64,000 nucleotides of DNA from Winogradskyella litoriviva (GTDB lineage: Bacteria > Bacteroidota > Bacteroidia > Flavobacteriales > Flavobacteriaceae), in NCBI RefSeq assembly GCF_013249065.1, contig NZ_JABRWQ010000002.1, positions 1 through 64,000 of the forward strand, in the 5' to 3' direction. How positions within the stretch are numbered: position 1 is the first letter of the stretch; every line of letters starts with the position of its first letter. The notes under the pieces are model-generated. The model worked only from the letters and a program-made list of their open reading frames with translations, did not search any database and was not told the origin of the DNA. Positions 17,352 through 25,542 of the stretch are shown here, piece by piece. The position numbers and the translations under genes were made by a program.

Positions 17352-17407
17352 TTTTGCTTTGGCATCGTTTTTGAAAGTACATGCTTAAATCTAAAAAAAC
17401 GAACATT

Positions 17408-18013
17408 ATGAGAAATTTAAAAAAATCAGTTATTTCAACTGCGCTTTTATTATTTATTGGGTTTAGTTTATCTGCTCAAAACAAAAGTTCATTTGGTTTT
17501 AAAGGTGGTTTAAACTATGGTGCCAATGGTGATTATTTTGATTCGGCTAGTACAAATGCCGAACACCCAGACCGAAACATTGGTTATCACCTAGGACTTT
17601 TCGGGAAAATAGGTAATAAACTTTATTTTAGACCCGAATTAGTTTACACAGCCACAAAGAGTGATTACAATAACGATGTATTTAGTATTAAGAAAATTGA
17701 TGCACCTTTGTTAGTAGGTGTTAAAGTTCTTGGACCTATAAGTGTTTTTGGTGGTCCTTCTTTACAATATTTATTAGACACAGATTTTGATGGAACTAAT
17801 ATTGATATAGACAATGTAGAAGACGAATTCTCCGTAGGTCTTAATTTTGGTATTGGAATCAATTTTAATAAAATTGGTATTGATTTAAGATATGAGCGAG
17901 GTTTTAATGATAATGAAACTTCTTTTATAAGTGACAATATAACGTCTTCCATAAGTAATAGAATTGATACAAGACCAGATCAATTAATACTCAGTTTATC
18001 TATTGGATTGTAA
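17408..18013 (+). CDS. Outer-membrane beta-barrel (porin/PorT-like) protein
   Basis: A 201-residue exported protein with a signal peptide MRNLKKSVISTALLLFIGF..LSAQ. The mature part has the alternating aromatic and glycine pattern of an eight-stranded barrel: FGFKGGLNYG, NIGYHLGLFGKIG, LYFRPELVYT, and a C-terminal strand QLILSLSIGL. An in-frame ATG at 17381 would add nine residues (MLKSKKTNI) in front of the signal; I prefer 17408. It follows the transketolase genes by 56 bp and may be read through from them. A bidirectional terminator lies after it. Specific function unknown. Confidence 0.8.
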   Translation: MRNLKKSVISTALLLFIGFSLSAQNKSSFGFKGGLNYGANGDYFDSASTNAEHPDRNIGYHLGLFGKIGNKLYFRPELVYTATKSDYNNDVFSIKKIDAPLLVGVKVLGPISVFGGPSLQYLLDTDFDGTNIDIDNVEDEFSVGLNFGIGINFNKIGIDLRYERGFNDNETSFISDNITSSISNRIDTRPDQLILSLSIGL

Positions 18014-18026
18014 TTTTATAAAGCTC

Positions 18027-18060
18027 AAAAAAAAGCCACTCAATTTGAGTGGCTTTCTTA
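18027..18060. terminator. Bidirectional terminator between the barrel gene and the FKBP lipoprotein
   Basis: AAGCCACTCA pairs perfectly with TGAGTGGCTT (18033-18042 with 18046-18055) around ATT. A-rich DNA on the left and TCTTATT on the right give T-runs in both directions, so it can end both convergent genes. Confidence 0.87.
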
Positions 18061-18091
18061 TTATATATAATAAAAGCGTTAGAGTTAACTA

Positions 18092-19165
18092 CTACTCTTC
18101 GTCTGCATTGTGATCAACTGAAATGTTTGCATCTAAATAGTCTGGTGTACCAGCATTAGTAAATACTACGGTAACCGTTGTAATTGTAATTACACCAGCT
18201 GTTTCTGATCTTGCATACTCATATTCGTTTGCTGCAAGAATTGGTTCATCTTCATCTAAATTAGTATCAACTGTATATTCTGTAGAAATCAATTCATTGA
18301 AAGTAGAAACACCATCACCATCATCATCAAAATCAATAAAATTAGCAAATTCATCTTCATCCGTGTCATCATCAAACGCATCAGTATTATCATCTAAATC
18401 TTCAAGATAAGAAGGAATACCATCGCTATCATGATCCATTTCTTCATATTGTAATAATTCAAATTTGAACATTAAATTATCATATGAAGAACCAGTACTA
18501 GTGCCTGAAAAATAAGCCAATCCAGAAGGCACAAACATAATTCCAAATCCATAATTATCATAATCTACTACACCATTTACTATGTTATAACCTCCAGAAG
18601 GTTTAATAGCAGTACTAAACATTGGCATCACTAATTGCCATGCTCTAATACTACCTAAAGTAGTAAATCCGTCTCCATAAAGTAATAATTCTTCTGGAGT
18701 ACTAACCGCATCAAAAACCTCTCCATCATCATTAATTGAAGTTCCTTCATATCTAACTCTTACTTGATCCGTAAAATTAGGAGATTCTCCACCACCTTGA
18801 TTTAAGTGTAATACATAATACTTATAGCTAGCTTCTAAATATTCTGTTTCATAGGTGACTACAGCATCTATTAATAACGTATTATTTACTGCATCTTGTA
18901 AAGGTAGGTAATTACCATCTTCATCTTGTTCTAACTCCGAGATAATGATGTCGGTATACTGAGGGTCTTCAAGAGACGCAATTTCATTTGAATTGTAATA
19001 ATGTGTCGTTAGATACTTTAAAATAGAATCGTTATCTTTTGCTTGTTGCTCTGTTCTATCTTCGGCTACAAATGTTGTAGTAACATCATCATCATCCTTA
19101 CAAGAGATAAAAATTGAAAATACAATAAGTAAAAGCATACTTATTCTTAGTGTTTTTGTTTTCAT
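18092..19165 (-). CDS. FKBP-type peptidyl-prolyl isomerase lipoprotein with calcium-binding-type repeats
   Basis: The lipoprotein signal ends at F-I-S-C22, followed by the acidic KDDDD retention-type sequence. The FKBP fold covers about residues 120-240: DQVRVRYEGTSINDDGEVFDA, a long insert, then the FVPSGLAYFS segment and FKFELLQYEEMD. Many active-site aromatics are altered, so catalysis is uncertain. Residues about 240-285 form aspartate-rich thrombospondin-type-3-like repeats (DHDSDGIPSYLEDLDDN, then DFDDDGDGVSTF), which usually bind calcium. A C-terminal tail of about 70 residues has no recognised domain. Flavobacteria have several surface FKBPs of this kind, some near gliding genes. Transcribed alone and convergent with the barrel gene. 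Confidence 0.82.
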   Translation of the reverse strand: MKTKTLRISMLLLIVFSIFISCKDDDDVTTTFVAEDRTEQQAKDNDSILKYLTTHYYNSNEIASLEDPQYTDIIISELEQDEDGNYLPLQDAVNNTLLIDAVVTYETEYLEASYKYYVLHLNQGGGESPNFTDQVRVRYEGTSINDDGEVFDAVSTPEELLLYGDGFTTLGSIRAWQLVMPMFSTAIKPSGGYNIVNGVVDYDNYGFGIMFVPSGLAYFSGTSTGSSYDNLMFKFELLQYEEMDHDSDGIPSYLEDLDDNTDAFDDDTDEDEFANFIDFDDDGDGVSTFNELISTEYTVDTNLDEDEPILAANEYEYARSETAGVITITTVTVVFTNAGTPDYLDANISVDHNADEE

Positions 19166-19229
19166 AGCATCTTAAAATTTTTCGTTTCAAACTACCACAG
19201 TTCTAAAACGTTGTTCATTATTGCCTATT

Positions 19230-19264
19230 TTTGGTTCGCAAGATACAATAATATAATATTTTTG
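19230..19264 (+). promoter_or_regulatory. Promoter of the S4-domain gene cluster
   Basis: TTTG at 19230-19233 and TATTTTTG at 19257-19264 with a 23-bp spacer, at the long end of the accepted range. The ATG is 36 bp downstream. Confidence 0.55.
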
Positions 19265-19300
19265 CACTAATCTATTAACGTAGTTTTTTATTAAAAGCAT

Positions 19301-19672
19301 ATGCGAATTGACAAATATTTATGGTGTGTACGTTATTACAAAACACGCAGTATCGCCACTAAAGCTTGTAAAAAAGGACAGGTAAAAGTAAATGGTGTAG
19401 CTGTTAAACCGTCTAGAGAAGTTTATCCAACAGATAAGATTGAACTTAGAAAGGATCAAATATTATATCAACTCACAGTAAATGACTTACCGCCTAACCG
19501 TGTTGGTGCAAAACTTGTTGACATTTACAGAGTTGACACTACACCTAAATCTGCTTTTGAAGCTCAAGAACTTTTAAAATATAGCAAAGACTATTATAGA
19601 AAAAAAGGCACTGGGAGGCCAACAAAAAAAGATAGACGAGATATTGATGATTTTTATGATGATGAAGAATGA
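19301..19672 (+). CDS. S4-domain RNA-binding protein (Hsp15-like)
   Basis: A 123-residue protein with an N-terminal S4 RNA-binding fold: MRIDKYLWCVRYYKTRSIAT, KACKKGQVKVNGVAVKPS, then VYPTDKIELRK. Hsp15 (HslR) binds 50S subunits carrying a nascent peptidyl-tRNA and helps recycle stalled ribosomes; that role is inferred by family. The C-terminal tail is basic and then acidic (GRPTKKDRRDIDDFYDDEE). Its end overlaps the start of the following methyltransferase gene, so the two are probably co-translated. Confidence 0.9.
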   Translation: MRIDKYLWCVRYYKTRSIATKACKKGQVKVNGVAVKPSREVYPTDKIELRKDQILYQLTVNDLPPNRVGAKLVDIYRVDTTPKSAFEAQELLKYSKDYYRKKGTGRPTKKDRRDIDDFYDDEE

Positions 19673-20252
19673 TCACAACATAACATATTGGGAAAATCGA
19701 TATCTAGATAATAAAGTTGGTTGGAATATTGGTTATATTTCTACACCTCTAAAGACCTATTTTGATCAATTAGAAGATAAATCAATAAAAATTTTAATTC
19801 CAGGCGCTGGTAATAGTTATGAAGCAGAATATTTATGGAACCAAGGTTTTAAAAATATTTATATTCTAGATTTTGTGCAGCAACCTTTAGATAATTTAAA
19901 AAATAGAGTTCCTGATTTTCCTGAAGAACAATTATTAAAAATAGATTTTTTTAAGTTAGAAAACACATTTGATTTAATAGTTGAACAGACTTTTTTCTGT
20001 GCCTTAAATCCAATTTTAAGAGCAGAATACAATACTAAAATGCATCAATTGCTTAAGCCTAAAGGTAAATTAGTTGGCTTACTTTTTAACTTTAAATTAA
20101 CCGAAATGGGTCCACCTTATGGAGGTAGCCAAACTGAATACAAAAATCTATTTAAAAAAACATTTAAGATAAAAACTTTAGAACCATCAATTAATTCTAT
20201 AAAAGAAAGACAAGGTAAAGAACTGTTTTTTATCTTTGAAAAAAAGACCTAA
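19656..20252 (+). CDS. TPMT-family SAM-dependent methyltransferase
   Basis: A class I methyltransferase of the thiopurine S-methyltransferase family, which methylates thiols, thiocyanate or metalloid compounds; the substrate here is unknown. Visible motifs are YWENRYLDNKVGWN at the start (the tryptophan-rich family N-terminus), SAM motif I ILIPGAGNSYEAEYL, the acidic D of YILDFVQQPL, and FDLIVEQTFFCALNP. The start is uncertain: ATG codons occur at 19647, 19656, 19659 and 19662, all inside the end of the S4 gene. I use 19656, giving about 198 residues. The stop overlaps the next ATG (TAATG at 20250-20254). Confidence 0.87.
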   Translation: MMMKNDHNITYWENRYLDNKVGWNIGYISTPLKTYFDQLEDKSIKILIPGAGNSYEAEYLWNQGFKNIYILDFVQQPLDNLKNRVPDFPEEQLLKIDFFKLENTFDLIVEQTFFCALNPILRAEYNTKMHQLLKPKGKLVGLLFNFKLTEMGPPYGGSQTEYKNLFKKTFKIKTLEPSINSIKERQGKELFFIFEKKT

Positions 20253-20755
20253 TGGCACTAACTAAGAATACAATTTTAAGTCATAAAGAAATTGAGCATA
20301 AAATAAAGCGCATCGCTTACCAAATTTATGAAAGTAACGTTAACGAAACAGAACTTATAATTGCTGGTATTGAAAGCAATGGTTACATACTCGCTAAAAA
20401 AATTAAGGCTAACTTAGATAAAATTTCTAATATAGAATCTACCCTTTGCAAAGTAACCATTAACAAAACTGCACCCACAAACCCAATAAAAACATCTATT
20501 AAAGCAGAAGATTACGCTAATAAATCGATAGTACTAATTGATGATGTTTTAAATTCTGGAAGTACGTTAATATATGGAATTAAGCATTTTTTAGATGTAC
20601 CATTAAAACAATTTAAAACAGCCGTTTTAGTAAATAGAAATCATAAAAAATTCCCTGTAAAAGCTGATTTTAAAGGAATTTCATTATCTACATCTTTATT
20701 TGAGCATGTCCACGTTAACCTTTCTAAACAACCCTACGAAGCTTATTTAGATTAA
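20252..20755 (+). CDS. Type I phosphoribosyltransferase family protein (PyrR-like fold)
   Basis: A 167-residue protein with a PRTase fold. The PRPP-binding loop is clear in IVLIDDVLNSGSTLIYGI (about residues 92-109), with the paired aspartates and the S/G-rich loop. The hood segments resemble PyrR and Apt-like enzymes, but the nucleobase specificity cannot be assigned. Its ATG overlaps the stop of the methyltransferase. It shares the last 9 bp with the convergent shikimate kinase gene. In related genomes it also sits beside the S4-domain protein and shikimate kinase (from memory). Confidence 0.85.
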   Translation: MALTKNTILSHKEIEHKIKRIAYQIYESNVNETELIIAGIESNGYILAKKIKANLDKISNIESTLCKVTINKTAPTNPIKTSIKAEDYANKSIVLIDDVLNSGSTLIYGIKHFLDVPLKQFKTAVLVNRNHKKFPVKADFKGISLSTSLFEHVHVNLSKQPYEAYLD

Positions 20756-21268
20756 ATGCGTAAGAATAGATTCTAGCACTTCTTTTAAAGATTTATTATC
20801 TGTATTTATTGTATATTTTGCTTTACTGTAATACGGAATACGCTCAAACAAGTGCTTTCCTATAAATTCTATCATATCTTCTTTAGAAGTAATATGGCTA
20901 ATTAAAGGTCTTTGTTCTTTTGCCGTAAATAACCGTTCTGATAAAAGCGGAATTGCGAGTTTTAAATAGAAAGAAACAACATTAGCACTGTTATTAATAA
21001 GCGCCATATTTTCGCTATAACATGGTGTTCCTCCTCCTAATGAAAGCACGTAATTATTAGAATTATCTATAATTTGCTTTAAATATTCAGTTTCCTTTTT
21101 TCTAAAATAGATTTCTCCTTTGGTTTTAAACAAATTAGAAATTGAAGAATTCTCCTTTTCAGAAATATAATCATCTAAATCTAAAAAATTATAATTCAAT
21201 ACTGTAGCTAATTCCTTACCAAGAGTAGATTTTCCTGATCCCATGTAACCTAATAAAATAATTATCAT
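20747..21268 (-). CDS. aroK: Shikimate kinase
   Basis: Phosphorylates shikimate at O3 in the chorismate pathway, using ATP. The P-loop is GYMGSGKSTLG at residues 7-17. DLDDYI is the shikimate/Mg motif, YFRKKE the shikimate-binding arginine region, LSLGGGTPCY the GGG motif, and RPL with the following lid complete the set. The frame runs back to a TTG at 21322, but that adds 18 atypical residues. ATG 21268 gives the classic MIIILLGYMGSGK start and a normal length of 173 residues. It is convergent with the phosphoribosyltransferase gene and divergent from tRNA-Lys. Confidence 0.95.
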   Translation of the reverse strand: MIIILLGYMGSGKSTLGKELATVLNYNFLDLDDYISEKENSSISNLFKTKGEIYFRKKETEYLKQIIDNSNNYVLSLGGGTPCYSENMALINNSANVVSFYLKLAIPLLSERLFTAKEQRPLISHITSKEDMIEFIGKHLFERIPYYSKAKYTINTDNKSLKEVLESILTHLI

Positions 21269-21342
21269 ATTGCTTATAAATTGATTTTTAAATGGATAGA
21301 TAATGTGACTGCAAAAAAACAAAAAAATAAATAAAAAAAGTG

Positions 21343-21372
21343 TTGTTATATTAATTAAACATTTTATATTTG
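21343..21372 (+). promoter_or_regulatory. Promoter of tRNA-Lys
   Basis: TTG at 21343-21345, 19 bp, then TATATTTG at 21365-21372, followed by CACCC. It is the best-formed promoter in the window and is nearly identical in layout to the leftward one at 26-55. The tRNA begins 26 bp downstream. Confidence 0.8.
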
Positions 21373-21398
21373 CACCCTCGTTAAGAGAAACACAAAAG

Positions 21399-21471
21399 GA
21401 CTAGTTAGCTCAGTTGGCAGAGCATCTCCCTTTTAAGGAGAGGGTCCTGGGTTCGAGCCCCAGACTGGTCA
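21399..21471 (+). tRNA. tRNA-Lys (anticodon UUU)
   Basis: A 73-nt cloverleaf. The acceptor stem GACTAGT pairs with ACTGGTC (one G-U), the D arm includes AGCTCAGTTGG, and the anticodon stem TCTCC/GGAGA holds the loop CTTTTAA with anticodon TTT. The T arm is CTGGG-TTCGAGC-CCCAG, and the discriminator is A. CCA is not encoded. A terminator hairpin starts 2 nt after it. Confidence 0.97.
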
Positions 21472-21473
21472 CT

Positions 21474-21507
21474 AAAAAAGTTAAGCATTTTGCTTAACTT
21501 TTTTTTT
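21474..21507. terminator. Strong 14-bp terminator hairpin between the two tRNA genes
   Basis: AAAAAAGTTAAGCA pairs perfectly with TGCTTAACTTTTTT (21474-21487 with 21491-21504) around TTT, with further Ts to 21507. It can terminate in both directions. It lies directly after tRNA-Lys and 19 bp before tRNA-Leu. Confidence 0.87.
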
Positions 21508-21526
21508 ACCTTATCTTCATTTATTT

Positions 21527-21610
21527 GCGCACGTGGCGGAATTGGTAGACGCGCCAGCTTGAGGGGTTGGTGGACATTAGTCCGTGGAAGTTCGAGTCTT
21601 CTCGTGCGCA
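21527..21610 (+). tRNA. tRNA-Leu (anticodon GAG)
   Basis: An 84-nt class II tRNA. The acceptor GCGCACG pairs perfectly with CGTGCGC and the discriminator is A. The anticodon stem CCAGC/GTTGG holds the loop TTGAGGG with anticodon GAG. A long variable arm (GGACATTAGTCC) and the T arm GTTCGAGTC follow. CCA is not encoded. No consensus promoter is seen between it and the preceding terminator. Confidence 0.96.
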
Positions 21611-21817
21611 CTTTATTTCTCTTATACCTGCAGTGATAATTATTCTAATTAAGCTAATTTTAAAGCTTTCTATTCTATTTTTTATAAGATACTATTAGTA
21701 CGTTAAATAAGTTCTTATATCATTTATAGCGATAATTAATTCTTCATTAAATTGAAATAATTTTCAAAAAAAATTATTAAATTTTGTTAAAACTAACATT
21801 TGTCTAAAATTAAATCC

Positions 21818-21825
21818 TATTTTTG
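21818..21825 (+). promoter_or_regulatory. Candidate -7 element of the MerR-crtIBZ operon
   Basis: TATTTTTG lies 21 bp upstream of the regulator ATG. A TTTG at 21799-21802 is only 15 bp away, so the -33 part is sub-optimal. A MerR-type activator or a CarH-type repressor could act at such an imperfect promoter. Confidence 0.45.
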
Positions 21826-21846
21826 TTTAATCATTTTAAGGAAATA

Positions 21847-22746
21847 ATGAACAATATTAAAAATAGGTTTAGTATTAAAGATCTCGAAAACCTTACAGGT
21901 ATAAAAGCACATACCATAAGAATTTGGGAAAAAAGATATAATTTATTAGAACCGCAACGTACGGAAACCAATATTCGTTATTACGATTTGGCTAATTTTC
22001 AGAAATTATTAAATATCAGTTATCTAAATGAGAACGGTTATAAAATTTCTAAAATAGCTACGACTAAAGCAGATGAAATTCCGAAGTTAGTTAAAGAAAT
22101 TGCTACAGGAAATAACGTAAATAGTCAAGCCATAAATGATTTTAAATTATCCATGCTTAATTTTGATCAGGCCTTATTTTACAAGACTTATGAAAATTTA
22201 AATAAAGAAAAAGTTTTCGAAGACATATTCTTCGATGTCTTTATGCCATTTCTGAATGATATTGGTTTTCTTTGGCAAACAGATACTATTTCGCCTGCTC
22301 ACGAGCATTTTATCTCTGCATTAATTCGTCAAAAATTATTAATAAATATTGAGAAGATTCAATCTCAACAAACTAGCACGTCTAATAAAACTTATGTACT
22401 TTATTTACCAGAAAATGAAATCCACGAGCTAGGTTTAATGTTTATTAACTACAAATTAATAAGTCTAGGACATCACTCTATTTTTTTAGGTCCTAGTATT
22501 CCTATTGCCAATCTTGTTGATTTTCAAGATAATTACGAAAAAGTAAATTATATTTCATATTTTTCAATAAAACCAGAAAGAGAAAACTTAAATACATATT
22601 TAGAGGAATTCGATAAGATTATTTTAAAAAATTCAAATTCCAAATTATGGGTTACTGGTCATATCGTAAATAATATGGAAACAGAAACTATACCAGAAAA
22701 TATAAGAACCTTTAAGGATTTAAAAACCATTATAGAAGCGCTATAA
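21847..22746 (+). CDS. MerR-family regulator with a CarH-like cobalamin-binding domain
   Basis: Predicted DNA-binding regulator of the carotenoid genes that follow 5 bp later. Residues 8-75 are a MerR winged helix (FSIKDLENLTGIKAHTIRIW). The C-terminal part resembles the B12-binding region of CarH/LitR. W143 and E153-H154 keep the exact ten-residue spacing of the CarH W-x9-EH motif, and E191-I-H193-E-L-G196 matches the ExHxxG motif whose His is the lower cobalt ligand. The residue after the Trp is Gln144, where Thermus CarH has the His that forms the light-induced adduct. ATG 21847 is chosen over an in-frame TTG at 21823. Length 299 residues. Control by light or adenosylcobalamin is inference. 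Confidence 0.88.
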   Translation: MNNIKNRFSIKDLENLTGIKAHTIRIWEKRYNLLEPQRTETNIRYYDLANFQKLLNISYLNENGYKISKIATTKADEIPKLVKEIATGNNVNSQAINDFKLSMLNFDQALFYKTYENLNKEKVFEDIFFDVFMPFLNDIGFLWQTDTISPAHEHFISALIRQKLLINIEKIQSQQTSTSNKTYVLYLPENEIHELGLMFINYKLISLGHHSIFLGPSIPIANLVDFQDNYEKVNYISYFSIKPERENLNTYLEEFDKIILKNSNSKLWVTGHIVNNMETETIPENIRTFKDLKTIIEAL

Positions 22747-22751
22747 ATAAT

Positions 22752-24212
22752 ATGAAGAAAACAGTTTCTATAATAGGCTCAGGTTTTTCGGCATTATCAG
22801 CATCTTGCTATTTAGCAAAGGCTGGTTATAAAGTATCTCTATTAGAAAAAAACAATACTGTTGGTGGTAGAGCACGGCAATTTCATAAAGATGGTTTTAC
22901 TTTTGATATGGGTCCAAGTTGGTATTGGATGCCAGATATTTTTGAAAAATTTTTTAATGATTTTGGTAAAAGCACTAAAGATTATTACCAACTAGATAAG
23001 TTGAGTCCTGCTTACAAAATTTTCTTTTCAAATGACATTATCACAATAGGTGATCATTTGGATCAAATTTGCGAAGAATTTGAGCGCATTGAAACCGGAA
23101 GTTCAAAACCATTACGTAAGTTTATTTCTAGAGCACAAAAGCACTATGATATTGCTATAAATAAAGTTGTACTAAAACCTGGACTTTCTCCTTTTGAATT
23201 GGTAACTAAAGAAACAGTAACGCGATTAGATCAATTTTTTAAAACCATTAGCTCAGAGGTCCGTAAAAACTTTAAAAACCCTAAGTTAATTTCAACATTA
23301 GAATTTCCTGTTTTGTTCTTAGGAGCAAAACCTAATAAAACGCCTTCGTTTTATAGTTTTATGAACTTTGCAGATTTTGGTTTAGGAACATGGCACCCTA
23401 AAGGTGGTATGTATCAAGTTGTAAAAGCTATGGAAAGCTTGGCCAAAAGTTTAGGCGTTGAAATTTTAACCAACAGCAATGTTGAGAAAATTAATGTAGA
23501 AAATAAAAAAGCCAACAGCATTATTGTTAACGGAAAAACAATTAAGGCTGACATTATATTAAGTGGTGCAGATTATCATCATTCTGAAACATTGTTAGAC
23601 CAAAAATATAGACAATATAGTGAAGCCTATTGGGAAAGTAGAACTTTTGCTCCTTCTTCCCTACTCTTTTATATTGGTTTTAATAAGAAATTAAAGAATG
23701 TAGGCCATCATAATTTATTCTTTGATACCGATTTTGAAGCACATGCCGAAGAAATATACGACAAGCCACAATGGCCTTCAGACCCATTGTTTTATGTCAA
23801 TTTTCCTTCAGTAACGGATTTAACAATGGCACCAGAAGGATGTGAAACTGGTTTCTTTTTAATTCCTATTGCGCCAGGTTTAGAAGATACAACTGAATTA
23901 CGAAATCAATATTTTGATTTAATTTTAAATCGTTTCGAAAAAAGAACACAACAACGTGTTAAGGACAACATTCTATTTAATGAATCTTATTGCGTTAATG
24001 ATTTTACTGAAGACTATAACTCTTATAAAGGCAATGCATACGGAATGGCTAATACGCTAATGCAAACTGCATTTTTAAGACCCAAACTAAAAAGTAAAAA
24101 AGTCGAAGGACTATATTTTACTGGTCAGTTAACCGTTCCTGGACCAGGCGTTCCACCAGCTTTGATTTCGGGAAAATTAGTAGCAGAGCTCATTGAAAAA
24201 AATGAACAATAA
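22752..24212 (+). CDS. crtI: Phytoene desaturase
   Basis: FAD-dependent desaturase converting phytoene to lycopene at the membrane. The N-terminal dinucleotide-binding motif is GSGFSALSASCYLAKAGY, followed by LLEKNNTVGGRARQF, the CrtI family signature. The C-terminal FAD motif is GLYFTGQLTVPGPGVPPALIS. The 486 residues are typical. It is second in the regulator-crtI-crtB-crtZ operon, 26 bp before crtB. A neurosporene- or diapophytoene-type product cannot be excluded from sequence, but crtY and crtZ in the window fit lycopene. Confidence 0.96.
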   Translation: MKKTVSIIGSGFSALSASCYLAKAGYKVSLLEKNNTVGGRARQFHKDGFTFDMGPSWYWMPDIFEKFFNDFGKSTKDYYQLDKLSPAYKIFFSNDIITIGDHLDQICEEFERIETGSSKPLRKFISRAQKHYDIAINKVVLKPGLSPFELVTKETVTRLDQFFKTISSEVRKNFKNPKLISTLEFPVLFLGAKPNKTPSFYSFMNFADFGLGTWHPKGGMYQVVKAMESLAKSLGVEILTNSNVEKINVENKKANSIIVNGKTIKADIILSGADYHHSETLLDQKYRQYSEAYWESRTFAPSSLLFYIGFNKKLKNVGHHNLFFDTDFEAHAEEIYDKPQWPSDPLFYVNFPSVTDLTMAPEGCETGFFLIPIAPGLEDTTELRNQYFDLILNRFEKRTQQRVKDNILFNESYCVNDFTEDYNSYKGNAYGMANTLMQTAFLRPKLKSKKVEGLYFTGQLTVPGPGVPPALISGKLVAELIEKNEQ

Positions 24213-24238
24213 TTAGCACCAACTAAACAAATTAAAAT

Positions 24239-25078
24239 ATGAAATCAATTTTTGACAAAGTATCTAAAGAATGTAGTAAAGCAGTAACCAATGCTTATAG
24301 TACATCCTTTTCCTTGGCTACAAAAATGCTATCCAACAGCATTAGGCAAGACATCTATAACATTTATGGTTTTGTAAGATTTGCTGATGAAATTGTAGAT
24401 TCGTTTCATGATTTTAATAAAGAACAGCTTTTTAATAACTTTGAAAGAGATTTAGAAGATGCTTTAGAAAACAAAATAAGCTTAAACCCTATTTTAAATG
24501 CATTTCAAGAAACGTATCATAAATACGCAATTGATAAGCATATGGTAGATTCTTTTATGGACAGTATGCGTTTAGATCTTTATAAGAATGATTATTTAAC
24601 ACAACAAGAATTTAAAGACTATATTTATGGATCGGCTGATGTTGTCGGTTTAATGTGTCTTAAAGTTTTTGTTAATGGTGATAACGAAAAATTTAATAGT
24701 CTTAAAGATTCTGCAATGAGTTTAGGTTCTGCATTTCAAAAAGTGAATTTTTTACGTGATTTAAAAGCTGATTTTGAAGACTTAAATCGTTCTTATTTCC
24801 CTAACACAGATTTAACACAATTAGACGAAGATTCTAAAACTAAAATAATCACAGAAATTGAGTCTGATTTTGAACAAGGCTTAGAGGGTATAAAACGTTT
24901 ACCACTAGAAGCAAGATTTGGTGTTTTTATGGCGTATAGATACTACAGTAAGTTATTAGAAAAACTTAAAAAGACGCCAGCGTTAAAAATAAAATCGACA
25001 AGAATTAGAGTGCCTAATTATAGAAAAATTGAGCTACTTACTAGAAGTTATGTTAAATATCAATTAAATTTACTATAA
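24239..25078 (+). CDS. crtB: Phytoene synthase
   Basis: Joins two geranylgeranyl diphosphates into phytoene, the first committed carotenoid step. The two aspartate-rich Mg-binding motifs are visible: ADEIVD near residue 43 and NFLRDLKADFED near residue 168. YNIYGFVRFADE and SLGSAFQKVN are family segments. The 279 residues are normal. It lies between crtI and crtZ (17 bp), clearly one operon. Confidence 0.95.
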   Translation: MKSIFDKVSKECSKAVTNAYSTSFSLATKMLSNSIRQDIYNIYGFVRFADEIVDSFHDFNKEQLFNNFERDLEDALENKISLNPILNAFQETYHKYAIDKHMVDSFMDSMRLDLYKNDYLTQQEFKDYIYGSADVVGLMCLKVFVNGDNEKFNSLKDSAMSLGSAFQKVNFLRDLKADFEDLNRSYFPNTDLTQLDEDSKTKIITEIESDFEQGLEGIKRLPLEARFGVFMAYRYYSKLLEKLKKTPALKIKSTRIRVPNYRKIELLTRSYVKYQLNLL

Positions 25079-25095
25079 TAAAAAACAGTAGTATT

Positions 25096-25542
25096 ATGCA
25101 AATCGTTTTTTGGATATTAATTTTTTTAGGAACCTTCTTTATTATGGAATTTAATGCATGGTTTACCCACAAATATATAATGCATGGTTTCTTATGGAGT
25201 TTACATAAAGATCATCATCATAAAGACCACGATAGCTGGTTTGAACGCAATGATGCTTTTTTTATTTTCTATGCCATTGTGAGTATAACGTGTTTTTACT
25301 TATGGAGTTATGAAGATGTATGGTTTACACTTCCTATTGGACTAGGCATCTTGGCTTATGGTATAGCATATTTTGTAGTGCACGATATATTTATTCATCA
25401 ACGATTTAAAATGTTTCGAAATATCGACAACAAATATGCGAGAGGTTTAAGACGTGCTCATAAAATTCATCATAAACACTTAGGAAAACATAAAGGAGAA
25501 AACTTTGGGATGCTCATTGTACCTTTTAAATACTTTAAATAA
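25096..25542 (+). CDS. crtZ: Beta-carotene 3-hydroxylase
   Basis: A di-iron membrane hydroxylase of the fatty-acid-hydroxylase superfamily that turns beta-carotene into zeaxanthin. Histidine clusters are complete: HKYIMH at residues 25-30, HKDHHHKDH near residue 37, HDIFIH near residue 96 and HKIHHKH near residue 118. Four hydrophobic segments fit the 148-residue length. It is the last gene of the carotenoid operon. Its stop codon abuts, base to base, the stop of the convergent TlpA gene, so no terminator can lie between them. Confidence 0.94.
   Translation: MQIVFWILIFLGTFFIMEFNAWFTHKYIMHGFLWSLHKDHHHKDHDSWFERNDAFFIFYAIVSITCFYLWSYEDVWFTLPIGLGILAYGIAYFVVHDIFIHQRFKMFRNIDNKYARGLRRAHKIHHKHLGKHKGENFGMLIVPFKYFK

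Noticed and set aside
21405..21611. A 68-codon minus-strand frame across both tRNA genes (contains GARTQDPLLKRE)
   Set aside because: It is the antisense of tRNA-Lys and tRNA-Leu; such spurious translations are common and the tRNA cloverleaves are complete.
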